A stretch of 64,000 nt of DNA from an uncultured bacterium. GTDB taxonomy: Bacteria; Hydrogenedentota; Hydrogenedentia; Hydrogenedentales; CAILVY01. Positions within the stretch are counted from its first letter, which is position 1, and every line of letters begins with the position of its first letter. The position numbers and the translations under genes were made by a program. Positions 8,971-18,371 of this stretch are shown in pieces. The notes under the pieces were generated by a model that saw nothing but the letters and a program-made list of their open reading frames with translations, made no database searches and was not told the origin of the DNA. The stretch is taken from positions 1 to 64,000 of the forward strand of contig CALEDJ010000049.1 in the NCBI GenBank assembly GCA_937951485.1, in the 5' to 3' direction.

Positions 8971-11900
8971 AAAATTCAGGGAAGATGGGCCGGTTCCCGA
9001 GTAGTTGCTCAATCGCGCGGGCGATTTGCTCGCGGCGGCGCGTGATGGGTTCGGGGTCAATGGTGAAGCGGGTGAGGTCCGCCGTGATCTCTTCGGGCAC
9101 ATCGAGCAGCGCCTCAAACCGCGCGCGATCTTCGGGCATCATTTTCCCCGCGTGCTGTTCGATCAGCCGGGCCAGCATGGCGAGGTATTCGTAATCCTCG
9201 ATGCCGTCGCGAAGCATATCGAGGCGAATGCTGCCGACGGGCGGGTCGAGCACAGGCCGCGGCGGGTTGCCGTCGGCGGCGGCTTCGGGCGGATAGAGGA
9301 AGCGTCCGTCGCCGTTGCCCCAGGGGATGCGCGCGCCGGACGGCGTATCATAGCCGGAGGTCCAGCCCATGGGGTCCTCGTAGGGGTTCTGCGGATGATC
9401 GGGGTCGGGATAGGCGGCGCTGCTGGTCCAGTAATTCGTTTCCCAGATCAGGATGCCGTCAATGCGCCGTTGCCAGGTCTGCCACAGCCACACCCGCATT
9501 TCCGTGCCGGGATGATCAATGAACAGCGTCACATAGGGCGCTTTCGGCCCGGTGCAGACGTACCACCAGAACTTGTCCCCCGCCTTGCGGCGCTCCTCGG
9601 CGGCCGCCATGTCGAATTCCGGCGTGATCGGACACCAGATGTTCGGCCCGCCGATGAGTTCCGGCTCCACTTGCTCGGTGAGCATGCGCGGGATATCCGG
9701 AGCCGCTTCCTTGAGTTTTCGGAATCCGTTCATGACGAATTCGTAGTCCTTCGGGTCCGGTTCGTCGAACCAGTACACATACGCATAGTCCAGCCAGCCC
9801 TTTTCGCGAAGATGATCCTGGACGGCGCGGCAGTAGTTCGCGAACGCCGCCTGATACTCCGGGGTGTCTTCGGAATAGCCCAGCAGGGTGGGTTCCGTGC
9901 GGGAGTGAAAGGTGCCCCCGCCCAGGCCGACGATTGGAATCCGGAAGGAATTGAAATGAAACCGGTCCATCGCCTCGGTCATGGCGGCGTCCCACGCCGC
10001 CCAGTCAATGCGCGGCACAAGTTGTTCGGGACGCAACGGCCCGCTGTCGCCCGGGGTCGGCCAGGACACCTGAAACGGGTCCAATGCAGCAGGGTCATAT
10101 GGGGAAATGTGATGTGCGCTGAGGGCCTGGAGGTAAGACCGATACACGGCGCGCCGCTCATCTTCTTCCGTCACCCCGTGATAGCGAAACGCGAGCGGGG
10201 CGCTGAACCCGAAAGCCGTCGTGCACTGCTTGCGGTCCGGCAAGGTGAAGTCGAATACCTCCACTTCCAACGGGACCTCGGCGGCGTAACCTTCCGCGCG
10301 CAGGCGAATCGCGCCCGCGTGGCGCCCGGCCGCCGCGTCACGCGGCACATGGACCCGGACCCAGATCGGCTGATTGTGGTCCGCCTCGAGGTCTATCGGG
10401 CCGGCGAACGGCGGCAGGGGGTCCGGCCACAGCCCCACCGTGCCGACGTAGTCCGTGGGGCGCGTCACGGGCACATAACGCACGCGCAGCACCTCGATCC
10501 GTTCTGCCGGGATGACCGACCCGCCGGGGCCGATCAAATCGCCGGCCGTCGGCAGGAACCCGCGCATGGACCGCGCCGGGCGGATCACCGCCTGCGCGGC
10601 CTCGGTTTCGTTGCGTGCGGCCTGGATGCGCATGGCGCGCCCCGCATTCTTCGGAAGTGGCCGGGTCCGGCTCACTTTCCAACCCGACGCACACCACCAC
10701 AGCCCCGCGTCTTCGCCGCTGTCCGGCAGCAATTCCCCGTAGGAACTGTCATGGATCACAGAGACCTCCAGCGTCGTCTCCGCCCGGTAGGGCGACCCAT
10801 CGCCGAGCGTAAATACCAGCCTGTTCGGCCCCGTTGCCGTGAGTTCATAGGGCACTTCCACCCGGTCGGCGTCGGTTCTGTGAACGGTATGGATCGTTTC
10901 AATGGTATGGTCCAATGATGAAACGGTCACGGTCGGGTGCAGCGCCCGCAAGGCTTCCATTGGTGTGATCCTTGCGACAAGCGCGTTCCTGCCGCCGGGT
11001 TCGGCATCGCCGAGGCCCACAATTTCTATTTCCAGATTCGGGTCGGTTTGAGACACCGCGACAAAGCGCGTCGCGCCCTGTGATTGCCCGGCATCACCGT
11101 CCAGCGTCGCCCGGCAGGTGTAGCCGTGAATCTGAAAAGAGCCCGGCTTGGATGGATGCCCCGGGCGCGACTCGGACTGTGACCGGAACCGCACCCATAC
11201 GGCTCTGGCGGGCAGCATCTCCGCTGGAAGCGCAAAGGTTTCCGTGCTGACCCCGTGCATCACGCCCAGTTCCCGCCAGGTTTCCCCGTCGGCGCCCGCC
11301 TCAACCGCCAACTCCCCGCTGACATAATGGCCGAGATTCACTTCCACCGTCGCCTCGGTCTGAGAGAATCCCGAAATCTCATGACAATACACCAGCATGC
11401 TGTCCACCCCGAAAATCAGGCGATTGGTGTTGAAGAAACATCCGATATAGGCGAGTGGACGCGCATAGTTGGCGCAGGCGCTTTGCAGGGGCGCCGTGAA
11501 TTCGTAGCGATTCCTGGAAACGCGCTCGCCCTCCCCCAGCGTCAAGCCGTTGATGCGGCGATGCACCGGCGCAACGCGCACCACCGAGATGTCGTCATAC
11601 GCGACCGTGCCGTTCATCTCCCACTGCCCGAAGCGAATCCAATGCTGGCCGGTGCGCATCTCATTTGGAGTGACAAAGATGGACGAATATGGCTGCCATT
11701 CCCGCGTCAGCCCGCCCAAATCCCGGTTACAGAACACCGGCCCGCTGATGGCGCAACCGCCCGACCCGCCGTCAACGCGCCGCGCCTGAAAGCGCAGTTC
11801 ATAGGTCGTAAACGGCTCAAGGGGCAGGTCCGCGGAATACCAGTAGTTACTCGTTCCCGGTCGTCCGTCTCCCGTCACGGACACCGCCCGCACCCCCTCC

Positions 11901-12079
11901 GCCGCCTCCATAAGCCACGCGCCCGCCCCGCCGGACAGCCTCCACCCCGCCGGGTTGTCCCCGCCTTCCTCAAACGAAGGATTCGGCACATCCAGCGCCT
12001 GCGCGCCCGCCCATGCCGCCAACAGCAACACCGGCAGCCATACCGCAGGCCAATACCAGGTCTTCGTGCGATGCCACAT
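8864..12079 (-). CDS. Secreted DUF4091 / GH123-like glycoside hydrolase
   Basis: 1071-residue exported protein. The ATG at 12079 is preceded by a purine-rich AGAAAGGG site and opens a signal peptide (WPAVWLPVLLLAAWAGAQA). A carbohydrate-binding-like jellyroll follows (PNPSFEEGGDNPAGWRL, ~25-170), then Ig-like segments (~190-450). A catalytic-type region (~560-1000) has the DUF4091 signature: YWFDEPDPKDYEF with an acidic DEP triad typical of GH123-related enzymes, then IDGILIWETNYW and a C-terminal DGIEDYEYLAML. GH123 enzymes cleave N-acetylgalactosaminides; the substrate here is not proven. The last ~35 residues run through the opposite-strand C-terminal-module sequence and look non-homologous, so the gene probably lost an earlier stop. 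Confidence 0.83.
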   Translation of the reverse strand: MWHRTKTWYWPAVWLPVLLLAAWAGAQALDVPNPSFEEGGDNPAGWRLSGGAGAWLMEAAEGVRAVSVTGDGRPGTSNYWYSADLPLEPFTTYELRFQARRVDGGSGGCAISGPVFCNRDLGGLTREWQPYSSIFVTPNEMRTGQHWIRFGQWEMNGTVAYDDISVVRVAPVHRRINGLTLGEGERVSRNRYEFTAPLQSACANYARPLAYIGCFFNTNRLIFGVDSMLVYCHEISGFSQTEATVEVNLGHYVSGELAVEAGADGETWRELGVMHGVSTETFALPAEMLPARAVWVRFRSQSESRPGHPSKPGSFQIHGYTCRATLDGDAGQSQGATRFVAVSQTDPNLEIEIVGLGDAEPGGRNALVARITPMEALRALHPTVTVSSLDHTIETIHTVHRTDADRVEVPYELTATGPNRLVFTLGDGSPYRAETTLEVSVIHDSSYGELLPDSGEDAGLWWCASGWKVSRTRPLPKNAGRAMRIQAARNETEAAQAVIRPARSMRGFLPTAGDLIGPGGSVIPAERIEVLRVRYVPVTRPTDYVGTVGLWPDPLPPFAGPIDLEADHNQPIWVRVHVPRDAAAGRHAGAIRLRAEGYAAEVPLEVEVFDFTLPDRKQCTTAFGFSAPLAFRYHGVTEEDERRAVYRSYLQALSAHHISPYDPAALDPFQVSWPTPGDSGPLRPEQLVPRIDWAAWDAAMTEAMDRFHFNSFRIPIVGLGGGTFHSRTEPTLLGYSEDTPEYQAAFANYCRAVQDHLREKGWLDYAYVYWFDEPDPKDYEFVMNGFRKLKEAAPDIPRMLTEQVEPELIGGPNIWCPITPEFDMAAAEERRKAGDKFWWYVCTGPKAPYVTLFIDHPGTEMRVWLWQTWQRRIDGILIWETNYWTSSAAYPDPDHPQNPYEDPMGWTSGYDTPSGARIPWGNGDGRFLYPPEAAADGNPPRPVLDPPVGSIRLDMLRDGIEDYEYLAMLARLIEQHAGKMMPEDRARFEALLDVPEEITADLTRFTIDPEPITRRREQIARAIEQLLGNRPIFPEFFRASPDRNYPPCSPMGSSGSRWSCRTGSHAAIRKG

Positions 12080-12215
12080 GCTTTTTCCCTTTCTTCCAGG
12101 CGCAGTTCCGCTTGCAGCGCCCCAGCCGCCAAACTCCGGGGTCGAGCATACACGCTCCATCGCACTCCCGCAAGTCCTGCCTGCGCGGTCCGGGCAGGCG
12201 GCGCCTCTTTGGTTT

Positions 12216-12370
12216 GTCGGACCAGTCGGACCAGTCGAACCAGTCGGTCTAGTCCCGTCCAGTCTGACTGCGCAAAGAGAATTGAGATTATGATCCGATG
12301 TGACTTTGCCGCATCTTCCGATTTGTCCAACTGGTCCGACCCGTCCGACTGGTCTGACCCGTCCGGTACC
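12216..12370. repeat. Intergenic GTCCGAC/GTCGGAC degenerate repeats in inverted arrangement
   Basis: Bases 12216-12248 contain repeated GTCGGACCA-type units and bases ~12324-12366 contain the complementary TCCGACTGGTC-type units. The two clusters form an imperfect inverted array around ~75 bp of unique sequence. The same unit recurs at 60659-60711. It fills most of the 12080-12481 gap, which holds no credible gene. Confidence 0.6.
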
Positions 12371-12429
12371 GCTTCGTCCCTGCTGTCCTTGCTGTCCTTG
12401 TCCTTGTTTGCACGCTTTCCCCCAACACG

Positions 12430-12457
12430 AAAGACCCCGCCCGAAGGCGGGGTCTTT
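12430..12457 (-). terminator. Rho-independent terminator hairpin
   Basis: A perfect 12-bp stem (AAAGACCCCGCC / GGCGGGGTCTTT) with a CGAA loop starts ~25 bp beyond the stop of the minus-strand oxidoreductase gene. The stem ends in TTT on both strands, so it may work bidirectionally. Confidence 0.85.
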
Positions 12458-12481
12458 TCTTCCGGCCTCTCAGCCAACCGC

Positions 12482-13837
12482 TCAGACGGGCAATTCCCAA
12501 CCCTTGCGGTATTCTTTGCTCAGCAGCGTATTGGCGCTTGCGTCGTTTGTGATACGCATCTGTTTTACATCATACGTAATTTTCTTCTGCGCGAGCAGGG
12601 CGACATTGCCGAGGTTGGCGACTTCGGTCAGCGGCCCGGCATAGGAGAAATTCGACGCCGGCTGCTCGCCGGTCCTGATGCCGTCGAGCCAGTTGCGGTA
12701 TGGATTCTCGCCGGGGATGCGCGGGATGGTCTGCGGGGGTTTCTGGTAGTCCTTCATGACCTCATCGGGCAGAAGGCGCGCCGCGCCGCCGTATTCGCCG
12801 GCGGTCAGGATGCCCCTTGTGCCGATGAACAGCGATCCGTTGTTGCCGTCGCCCAGTTTCTGGTCTTCCGGAACACCCGCGGGCCGGGGCGGCATCAGGC
12901 CGCCATCATACCAGTACACGTCCACCGGCCCCATGTCGGCGCGGGCCGGAAACTCGTACTTGATGATGGATTTCAGCGGCGGGCTGAGCGGGGTCATGCC
13001 CTCCTGTGTAATGGCTTCGATGGTAAAATGATCGGCTGCGCCAAGTTTCAACGACCAGAAGGCGGGATCCATGATATGGCAGGCCATATCGCCGATGGCG
13101 CCGCAGCCGAAATCCCACCATCCGCGCCACACCCACGGCACATAGGCCTCGTTGTACTCGCAGAAGGGGGCGGGACCGAGCCAAAGGTCCCAGTCCAGTG
13201 TTTCAGGAATGGGCTGCTTGGGCGGGCGTTCGGCCATGCCCTGCGGCCAGATGGGGCGGTTGGTCCAGATGTGCGCCTCTTTCACTTCGCCTATCGCGCC
13301 GCTCCAGAGCATTTCGCAAAGGTCGCGGACGCCATCACCGCAGTGGCCTTGGTTGCCCATCTGGGTGATGACCCCCGTCTTCTTGGCCATATTGGCGAGC
13401 AGCCGCGCCTCGGCGATGGTATGCGTCAGCGGCTTCTGCACATACAGGTGTATGCCCAGATTCATCGCAAGATAAGCGGCGGGAGCGTGCGAATGGTCGG
13501 GCGTCGAGACGGTGCAGGCGTCAATTTCGTTGCCCATCTCGTCCAGCATCTTCCGATAATCTTTAAATTTCTTCGCGTTGGGAAGTCTGTAGAAGGCCTC
13601 CTCGGCGCGTTTCCAGTCCGGGTCACACAACGCCACGATATTCTCGTGCCGGCACGACATGATGTCGCCCATGCCTTTCCCGCCCGCGCCGATGCCGGCC
13701 ACGTTGATTTTTTCATTCGGGGAAAGTTTTCCGGGCACAACCTTTGCCGTGTTGGTTTTGCAGCCCGTGATAACGGCCGCGGCCGTGGTCGTCGTGGCGG
13801 CCAGAAAAGCGCGCCGGGTCCATTGCTGCTCATTCAT
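12482..13837 (-). CDS. Tat-exported Gfo/Idh/MocA-family oxidoreductase, probable lipoprotein
   Basis: 451-residue NAD(P)-dependent sugar or inositol dehydrogenase-like protein. ATG 13837 follows GGAGGA at seven bases. The N-terminus has a twin-arginine motif (TRRAFLA) and a lipobox-like VITGC, so the folded enzyme is likely exported and lipid-anchored. The Rossmann fold begins NVAGIGAGGKGMGD (~45-60). The usual EKP motif appears as QKP in VQKPLTH, a variant I recall as common in exported members. The C-terminal domain includes WWDFGCGAIGDMACHIMD. It is a single-gene unit ended by the hairpin at 12430-12457. Its likely role is modification of sugars outside the cytoplasmic membrane, in line with the exported isomerase-like and glycosidase-like genes nearby. 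Confidence 0.9.
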   Translation of the reverse strand: MNEQQWTRRAFLAATTTTAAAVITGCKTNTAKVVPGKLSPNEKINVAGIGAGGKGMGDIMSCRHENIVALCDPDWKRAEEAFYRLPNAKKFKDYRKMLDEMGNEIDACTVSTPDHSHAPAAYLAMNLGIHLYVQKPLTHTIAEARLLANMAKKTGVITQMGNQGHCGDGVRDLCEMLWSGAIGEVKEAHIWTNRPIWPQGMAERPPKQPIPETLDWDLWLGPAPFCEYNEAYVPWVWRGWWDFGCGAIGDMACHIMDPAFWSLKLGAADHFTIEAITQEGMTPLSPPLKSIIKYEFPARADMGPVDVYWYDGGLMPPRPAGVPEDQKLGDGNNGSLFIGTRGILTAGEYGGAARLLPDEVMKDYQKPPQTIPRIPGENPYRNWLDGIRTGEQPASNFSYAGPLTEVANLGNVALLAQKKITYDVKQMRITNDASANTLLSKEYRKGWELPV

Positions 13838-14006
13838 GTCACTGGTCCTCCACGGAACAAGTATGGTTTGCCGTTATGAACATTGTACTCACTATGAGCG
13901 TCACATCGGTCTTCCGCTGAAAAAATGGGGGCTTGCGCCGTTTTTCTTTGCACATGTGTCCAAGCATAATACATCGAAAGGCCATGAATCAATGCGTTTG
14001 GACCTC

Positions 14007-14117
14007 AGGCATTTGCGAAATGAGCATTTTTTAGCGACCCTGCGATCGAAAACGCTTGCTGTTTCCGACAGAAATTTTTCTGATGTTCCGTGAAAAAAGC
14101 CTGTTTCGCAAATGCCT
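14007..14117. repeat. Perfect 14-bp inverted repeat in the 13838-14331 intergenic region
   Basis: AGGCATTTGCGAAA at 14007-14020 is the exact reverse complement of 14104-14117; the arms are 83 bp apart. It lies between the divergently transcribed oxidoreductase and M6 protease genes. It could be a looping operator pair or an element boundary. No gene is recognisable in this gap. Confidence 0.55.
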
Positions 14118-14236
14118 CACCCGGACGGCAAAACGGGCTATTCAGCGAAATCAAATAAAACATCCTCGAAAATAAGATGGATGCTCGAACGCAAAGGGGT
14201 CACAAAACTCGGTTTCTCCCCTGAAAAAAGTATTCT

Positions 14237-14266
14237 ATTGACAATTCTGTCAATAAAGTGTAAAAT
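14237..14266 (+). promoter_or_regulatory. Sigma-70-type promoter overlapped by a palindromic operator candidate
   Basis: TTGACA at 14238-14243 and TAAAAT at 14261-14266 are separated by exactly 17 bp. The -35 box is one arm of the palindrome ATTGACA-ATTC-TGTCAAT (14237-14254), so a bound repressor would block it. Transcription would start near 14273, ~60 bp before the M6 protease start. Confidence 0.7.
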
Positions 14267-14331
14267 CTCTGTAAGATGAAGGGGGTAGAGAGCATAAAGG
14301 TGCGTACAATGAGTTGAGGGTTCCATAGCAC

Positions 14332-16803
14332 GTGACCGCATACCATCTGAAAATAGGCAGGGGCGCTTCCCTACGGCGGCGGGGAGGCATCATACATTCG
14401 CAATGCAGATTCGCCGCGCTTGCCCTCACCGCGATATGGTTCTATTCGGGCAATGCGTCGGGGGCGCCGTCCAATGCCAAACTGTGGACCTTCACCCAGC
14501 CCGATGGCACAAAATTCCAGGCGACCCTGATCGGTGACGAGTTCCATGCATACCATGAGACGCCCAGCGGAGAATTGGTTGTCCAAGATCGGGATTCCGG
14601 CTATTGGTATTATGCCAGCCCTAAAGCCGACGGGACGCTTGAACGGACCGCCACCGTGGTGGGGCGGGCCGCGCCTCGGACAGCGGAACTCAATCGCGAA
14701 CTCGAACCTTGGATGAAAGCGGTGGGCGAACTGGCCGAAGCCCGCATGCAGGAAATGACCATCGGCTTTCTTGCAAACCAGCGCGTACCGCCGACCGGCA
14801 CCCTGCAGGGTGTTATTCTCCTGGCCAATTTTGCCGACACGACCACCACCTTCACCCAATCGGATTTTGCCAATCTGCTGAACACCCCCGGTTACAACCA
14901 GAACGGCGCGCTGGGCAGCGTCCGCGATTATTATTATGAGTGTTCCTACGGGGCGCTCACCCTGCAGTTGGATGTCTATGGATGGTTCAATCTGCCGCAG
15001 AACCGCAGTTACTATGGGGCCAATACGGGCGGGCCGGGCACCGACACGAGGTCTCGGCAGATGATCATTGACGTCATCAACGCCGCAAATCCCACGGTGA
15101 ACTTTGCGACCTACGACGGAGACGGCGACGGCTGGGTGGATATCTTCGGCGTCATTTTCCAGGGCCAGGGAGAGGAGCAGAGCGGCGCGCCGGCGGACGC
15201 CATCTGGTCGCACCGCTGGAACTTGTCCCCCGCCATGACGGTGGACGGCGTAAAAATTCAGGACTATTTCTGCTCCCCGGAGCGCTACTACAGCAACCTG
15301 AGCACCATCGGGGTCTTCTGCCATGAGTTGGGCCATGTTTTCAACCTCCCGGATTTGTATGCAACGAATAACTCCTCGTTTGGGATAGGGCACTGGGGGG
15401 TGATGGGCACCGGCAACTGGTGTGGCCCGAGCAGCAACGGCGCCAAGCCGTCCCATTTCGATCCGTGGTGCAAGATGGTGCTCGGTTGGGTGACCCCCAC
15501 CGTGATTACAGGTCCGCAGACAGCCATACCCCTGCCGAACTATGATGAAAATCCGACGGTCCTGCTGATTCCAGTCGATGAGTACCGGAATGGCGAGTAT
15601 TTTCTGGTCTGCAACCGCTACAAGCGCACTGGAGGAGCCGGGTCCGGCTTTGACCAGTATCTGCCGGGCAGCGGCGCGTTAATCCTCCATGTGGACGATT
15701 ATGTTCCAAACAACAATACAGTGGCGTGGAAGAAAGTGGACGTGGAGGAGGCGGACGGCCTGAATCATCTGGACACAAAGGCCAACCGGGGCGACGCAGG
15801 CGACCTCTATCCCAACGGCGCCGGCGCTTTCAACGATTCCACCTCCCCGAACTCGCGGGATAACTACGGCAACATCACGGGAATCATGGTGAATACGTTT
15901 ACGGGAGCGGGCACGGCCAACATGACCTGTTCGGTCACGCCGCGCGCATCCCTCAGCGGCACGCACATCGGCTACGATGAAATGGGAGCCGGAACCACTC
16001 ACGGATATAATGGGAATGATTTTGGATGTGTGCGCTTTACAGCCCCTGCCGATTGCATTCTGCGACGGGTTAAGACCTATTTCACTTATACAGGAACAAC
16101 CAACTACACGATTTCCATATTCAGCGGCTGGAGTGGAAGCGCGCCAACGGGTTTGTTGACTTCCCAATCCGGCACCAATACAGGCAGAGGCTACCAGGAG
16201 ATCGTTCTTAGTAACCCGCAATCATTCTCCGCGGGTGCGGATTTTTATGTTCAGGTGCAATATGACTCCGGATATCTGTTTGTTTTTGTGCTTCCCTTCG
16301 GGTACACCTGGCATTGCGACCAACGCAGTTGGGTCAGCAACGACGGGACCTCATTTACGCAACTGACCCCCGCGAACAATCTCCCGTATGATCTGAATAT
16401 CCGGGCAGACATCGAATTGACGGGCACGCCCGAAGTGGTATCGGTCTCGCTCAACAGCAACACCTGGAATATTGGCCCGGTTGACCTGGGCGATTCTGTC
16501 GGTCCGGTATCCTATGCCGCCACCAACGATGGCAACGTGGCCATTGACCTGAGCATCCGGGCAACGAACGGGGCGGGCGGCTGGACGCTGGCTTCCTCGC
16601 CGGGCGCCAACGCTTTTTCGGTGGGGCTGGCCAGCCCCGCAATCCCCCTGACGACATCCGACCAGACCCTGGCCACCAATGTGGCTGTGAGTGGAACCAA
16701 GACCATTGACCTGACCTACAGCGCGCCGACCAGTGACCATTTCGGCGGCGGGGTGAACCAGGAATTCACCGTGACCGTTTCGGCATCAAAACATGTGCCT
16801 TAA
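14332..16803 (+). CDS. Secreted M6-family metalloprotease
   Basis: 823-residue zinc protease of the M6 (immune inhibitor A-like) family. The catalytic motif HELGHVFNLPDLY starts at residue 331 and is followed by the family-typical GIGHWGVMGTG. A signal-peptide-like stretch (ALALTAIWFYSGNASGA) lies at ~30-45. The GTG at 14332 gives a long leader with a weak site. GGGGAGG at ~14381 has no ATG/GTG/TTG in frame after it, so the true start is uncertain. After the protease domain comes a jellyroll/PPC-like region (~540-690). A ~120-residue C-terminal beta module (~703-823, NTWNIGPVDLGDS, IRATNGAGGWTL) is closely similar to the whole next gene. It is transcribed from the promoter at 14238-14266 and heads a four-gene run. 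Confidence 0.87.
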   Translation: MTAYHLKIGRGASLRRRGGIIHSQCRFAALALTAIWFYSGNASGAPSNAKLWTFTQPDGTKFQATLIGDEFHAYHETPSGELVVQDRDSGYWYYASPKADGTLERTATVVGRAAPRTAELNRELEPWMKAVGELAEARMQEMTIGFLANQRVPPTGTLQGVILLANFADTTTTFTQSDFANLLNTPGYNQNGALGSVRDYYYECSYGALTLQLDVYGWFNLPQNRSYYGANTGGPGTDTRSRQMIIDVINAANPTVNFATYDGDGDGWVDIFGVIFQGQGEEQSGAPADAIWSHRWNLSPAMTVDGVKIQDYFCSPERYYSNLSTIGVFCHELGHVFNLPDLYATNNSSFGIGHWGVMGTGNWCGPSSNGAKPSHFDPWCKMVLGWVTPTVITGPQTAIPLPNYDENPTVLLIPVDEYRNGEYFLVCNRYKRTGGAGSGFDQYLPGSGALILHVDDYVPNNNTVAWKKVDVEEADGLNHLDTKANRGDAGDLYPNGAGAFNDSTSPNSRDNYGNITGIMVNTFTGAGTANMTCSVTPRASLSGTHIGYDEMGAGTTHGYNGNDFGCVRFTAPADCILRRVKTYFTYTGTTNYTISIFSGWSGSAPTGLLTSQSGTNTGRGYQEIVLSNPQSFSAGADFYVQVQYDSGYLFVFVLPFGYTWHCDQRSWVSNDGTSFTQLTPANNLPYDLNIRADIELTGTPEVVSVSLNSNTWNIGPVDLGDSVGPVSYAATNDGNVAIDLSIRATNGAGGWTLASSPGANAFSVGLASPAIPLTTSDQTLATNVAVSGTKTIDLTYSAPTSDHFGGGVNQEFTVTVSASKHVP

Positions 16804-16908
16804 AACATGGAGAGTCCTGTCACCAGGAACAGCACGTGGCTGTCCTGAACAAGGTGAATGACAACCAGGTGAAACAGATATGACAATCATGAAACAAAGG
16901 GAAAAAAC

Positions 16909-17382
16909 ATGAGAAAAACAACCTTTCTCGCATGTGCGATGGTGCTCGGGCTTGCCGGTCACGGCTGGGCCGCGCCCTCGGACACCATCACCGTCACCGT
17001 GTCGTTGGCGGAAACGGTCTCGGTATCGCTCGACAACCATACCTGGACCATCGGCGCCATTACCCTGGGCAGTACGGCCGGCCCCGCATTGTATACGGCC
17101 ACAAACAACGGCAACGTCGCCATTAATTTGACCATACGCGCCACAAACGGCGCCGGAGGCTGGACCCTGGCCCCGTCCCCGGGCCCGAATGCATTTTCGG
17201 TAACGGTGGCCAGTCCGTCCATTACCCTGAGGACCTCCGACCAAGCCCTGGCCGCCAATGTGGCGGTAGGAGGCACCAAGCCCATCTCGCTGACATACTG
17301 GACGCCCACCAGCGACACGATTGGCGGCGGGGTAAGCCAGGGTTTTTCGATCATTGTCTCGGCCACAAAGTATGTGCCGTGA
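16909..17382 (+). CDS. Small secreted beta-rich protein homologous to the protease C-terminal module
   Basis: 157 residues with a clear signal peptide (MRKTTFLACAMVLGLAGHGWA). The start ATG follows AAAGGG. The mature part matches the last ~120 residues of the upstream M6 protease almost end to end. Shared blocks are NTWNIG/HTWTIG, the identical IRATNGAGGWTLA, SDQTLATNVAV/SDQALAANVAV and the C-terminal SATKYVP/SASKHVP. This looks like an internal duplication that created a free version of the module. Function unknown. Its predicted all-beta, single-domain structure, its link to a surface protease and the following chaperone-like gene suggest a subunit or partner that assembles through the module. 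Confidence 0.8.
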   Translation: MRKTTFLACAMVLGLAGHGWAAPSDTITVTVSLAETVSVSLDNHTWTIGAITLGSTAGPALYTATNNGNVAINLTIRATNGAGGWTLAPSPGPNAFSVTVASPSITLRTSDQALAANVAVGGTKPISLTYWTPTSDTIGGGVSQGFSIIVSATKYVP

Positions 17383-17468
17383 TGCAAGCGGCTGGCCCGG
17401 CCCGGGCCACAGGGATGCCGCGCTGTGGACCAGACCGGACCCGCGAACAATCGAGGTTCAGATGGTTT

Positions 17469-18371
17469 ATGGGATACACAAATAGAATAGTACTTTATTG
17501 TTCTGTTGTACTCCTTGCTTCCATGCCAGGAGGCGCGGCGAGTCTTAAGGTGTCGCCGGCCCAATTCATGGTTCAGGAGGTGGAACCCGGAAAACTTTAT
17601 GACATCTATGCAGAAACCGGACTGCGCCTCACGGTCTTCAACGAAGACGACGCACCGCGGACATGGCGGCTCTCCACGCATCGTCCCTCAGAGCGCGGAC
17701 GCTGGGAGAAGGGGTACGCCGAGATCCCCGATGCCGGATGGTGCTGGTTCGGCGAGGATGCGATTACCGTATCCCCCGACAGCGCCGGATTCGGTCACCT
17801 GTTCCTGCGCATTCCCGGTGATGAAGAGTTCTACAATCAACATTGGATGGTCACCCTTCACGTGACTGGACAAAACGGAGGCCCGGGCCTTGGCCTCGCT
17901 GTGGACATTCGAATGCAGGTTGAAACGAAGAGCAGGACCGGCCTGACCCGCCCGCCCCATGGCCCCCTGGGGCTCGAACCCGCCACCCTGCTGTTCGAGG
18001 ATGTCCAGCCCGGCATGCCCCGGCGCGCATCAGTGCGCCTGTACAATAACAGTTCCGTGAACCATACCTATGTCATCGGCTCCCTTTTTCTGGATAAAAA
18101 GCATTCGCCAAAAACATATCTGACGCAATCATACCAATTGCTGCCACACCATGAATGGTTAAAACACGATACCGGCGTCACGGTGGAATCCGGCAGCGCC
18201 CGGACGCTGGATTTCACACTGACAATACCGGAGGAAGCGGCGCATTTCGGCAGAAAGTGGGAAGACTGTATCCTGATTCAGCCCGACGAGGGCCTCGCCG
18301 GATTTATCCGCGTGCGGGTTGAAACCAGGCCGCCCCAGGCGACGCAACCTTTCAACGGGGGCAAGTCATGA
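17469..18371 (+). CDS. Exported protein with two Ig-like/DUF916-like beta domains
   Basis: 300 residues from ATG 17469; in-frame GTG/ATG codons at 17379/17382 would precede the signal peptide with a charged leader. The signal peptide is VLYCSVVLLASMPGGAAS. Two similar beta domains follow. One starts LKVSPAQFMVQEVEPGK and the other LEPATLLFEDVQPGM, each with a conserved xxPGx turn and hydrophobic strands. This pattern resembles COG1470/DUF916 and pilus-chaperone-like folds, but no family is certain. In WxL-type systems of Gram-positive bacteria a DUF916 protein works with small and large proteins that share a C-terminal beta module. The arrangement here is reminiscent of that; this is inference. 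The stop overlaps the next start (ATGA). Confidence 0.6.
   Translation: MGYTNRIVLYCSVVLLASMPGGAASLKVSPAQFMVQEVEPGKLYDIYAETGLRLTVFNEDDAPRTWRLSTHRPSERGRWEKGYAEIPDAGWCWFGEDAITVSPDSAGFGHLFLRIPGDEEFYNQHWMVTLHVTGQNGGPGLGLAVDIRMQVETKSRTGLTRPPHGPLGLEPATLLFEDVQPGMPRRASVRLYNNSSVNHTYVIGSLFLDKKHSPKTYLTQSYQLLPHHEWLKHDTGVTVESGSARTLDFTLTIPEEAAHFGRKWEDCILIQPDEGLAGFIRVRVETRPPQATQPFNGGKS

Noticed and set aside
9005-10918. 637-residue plus-strand open frame
   Set aside because: Antisense shadow of the DUF4091-like gene.
11255-13879. 874-residue plus-strand open frame
   Set aside because: Antisense to the DUF4091-like and oxidoreductase genes and crosses their intergenic repeat and terminator; no domain.
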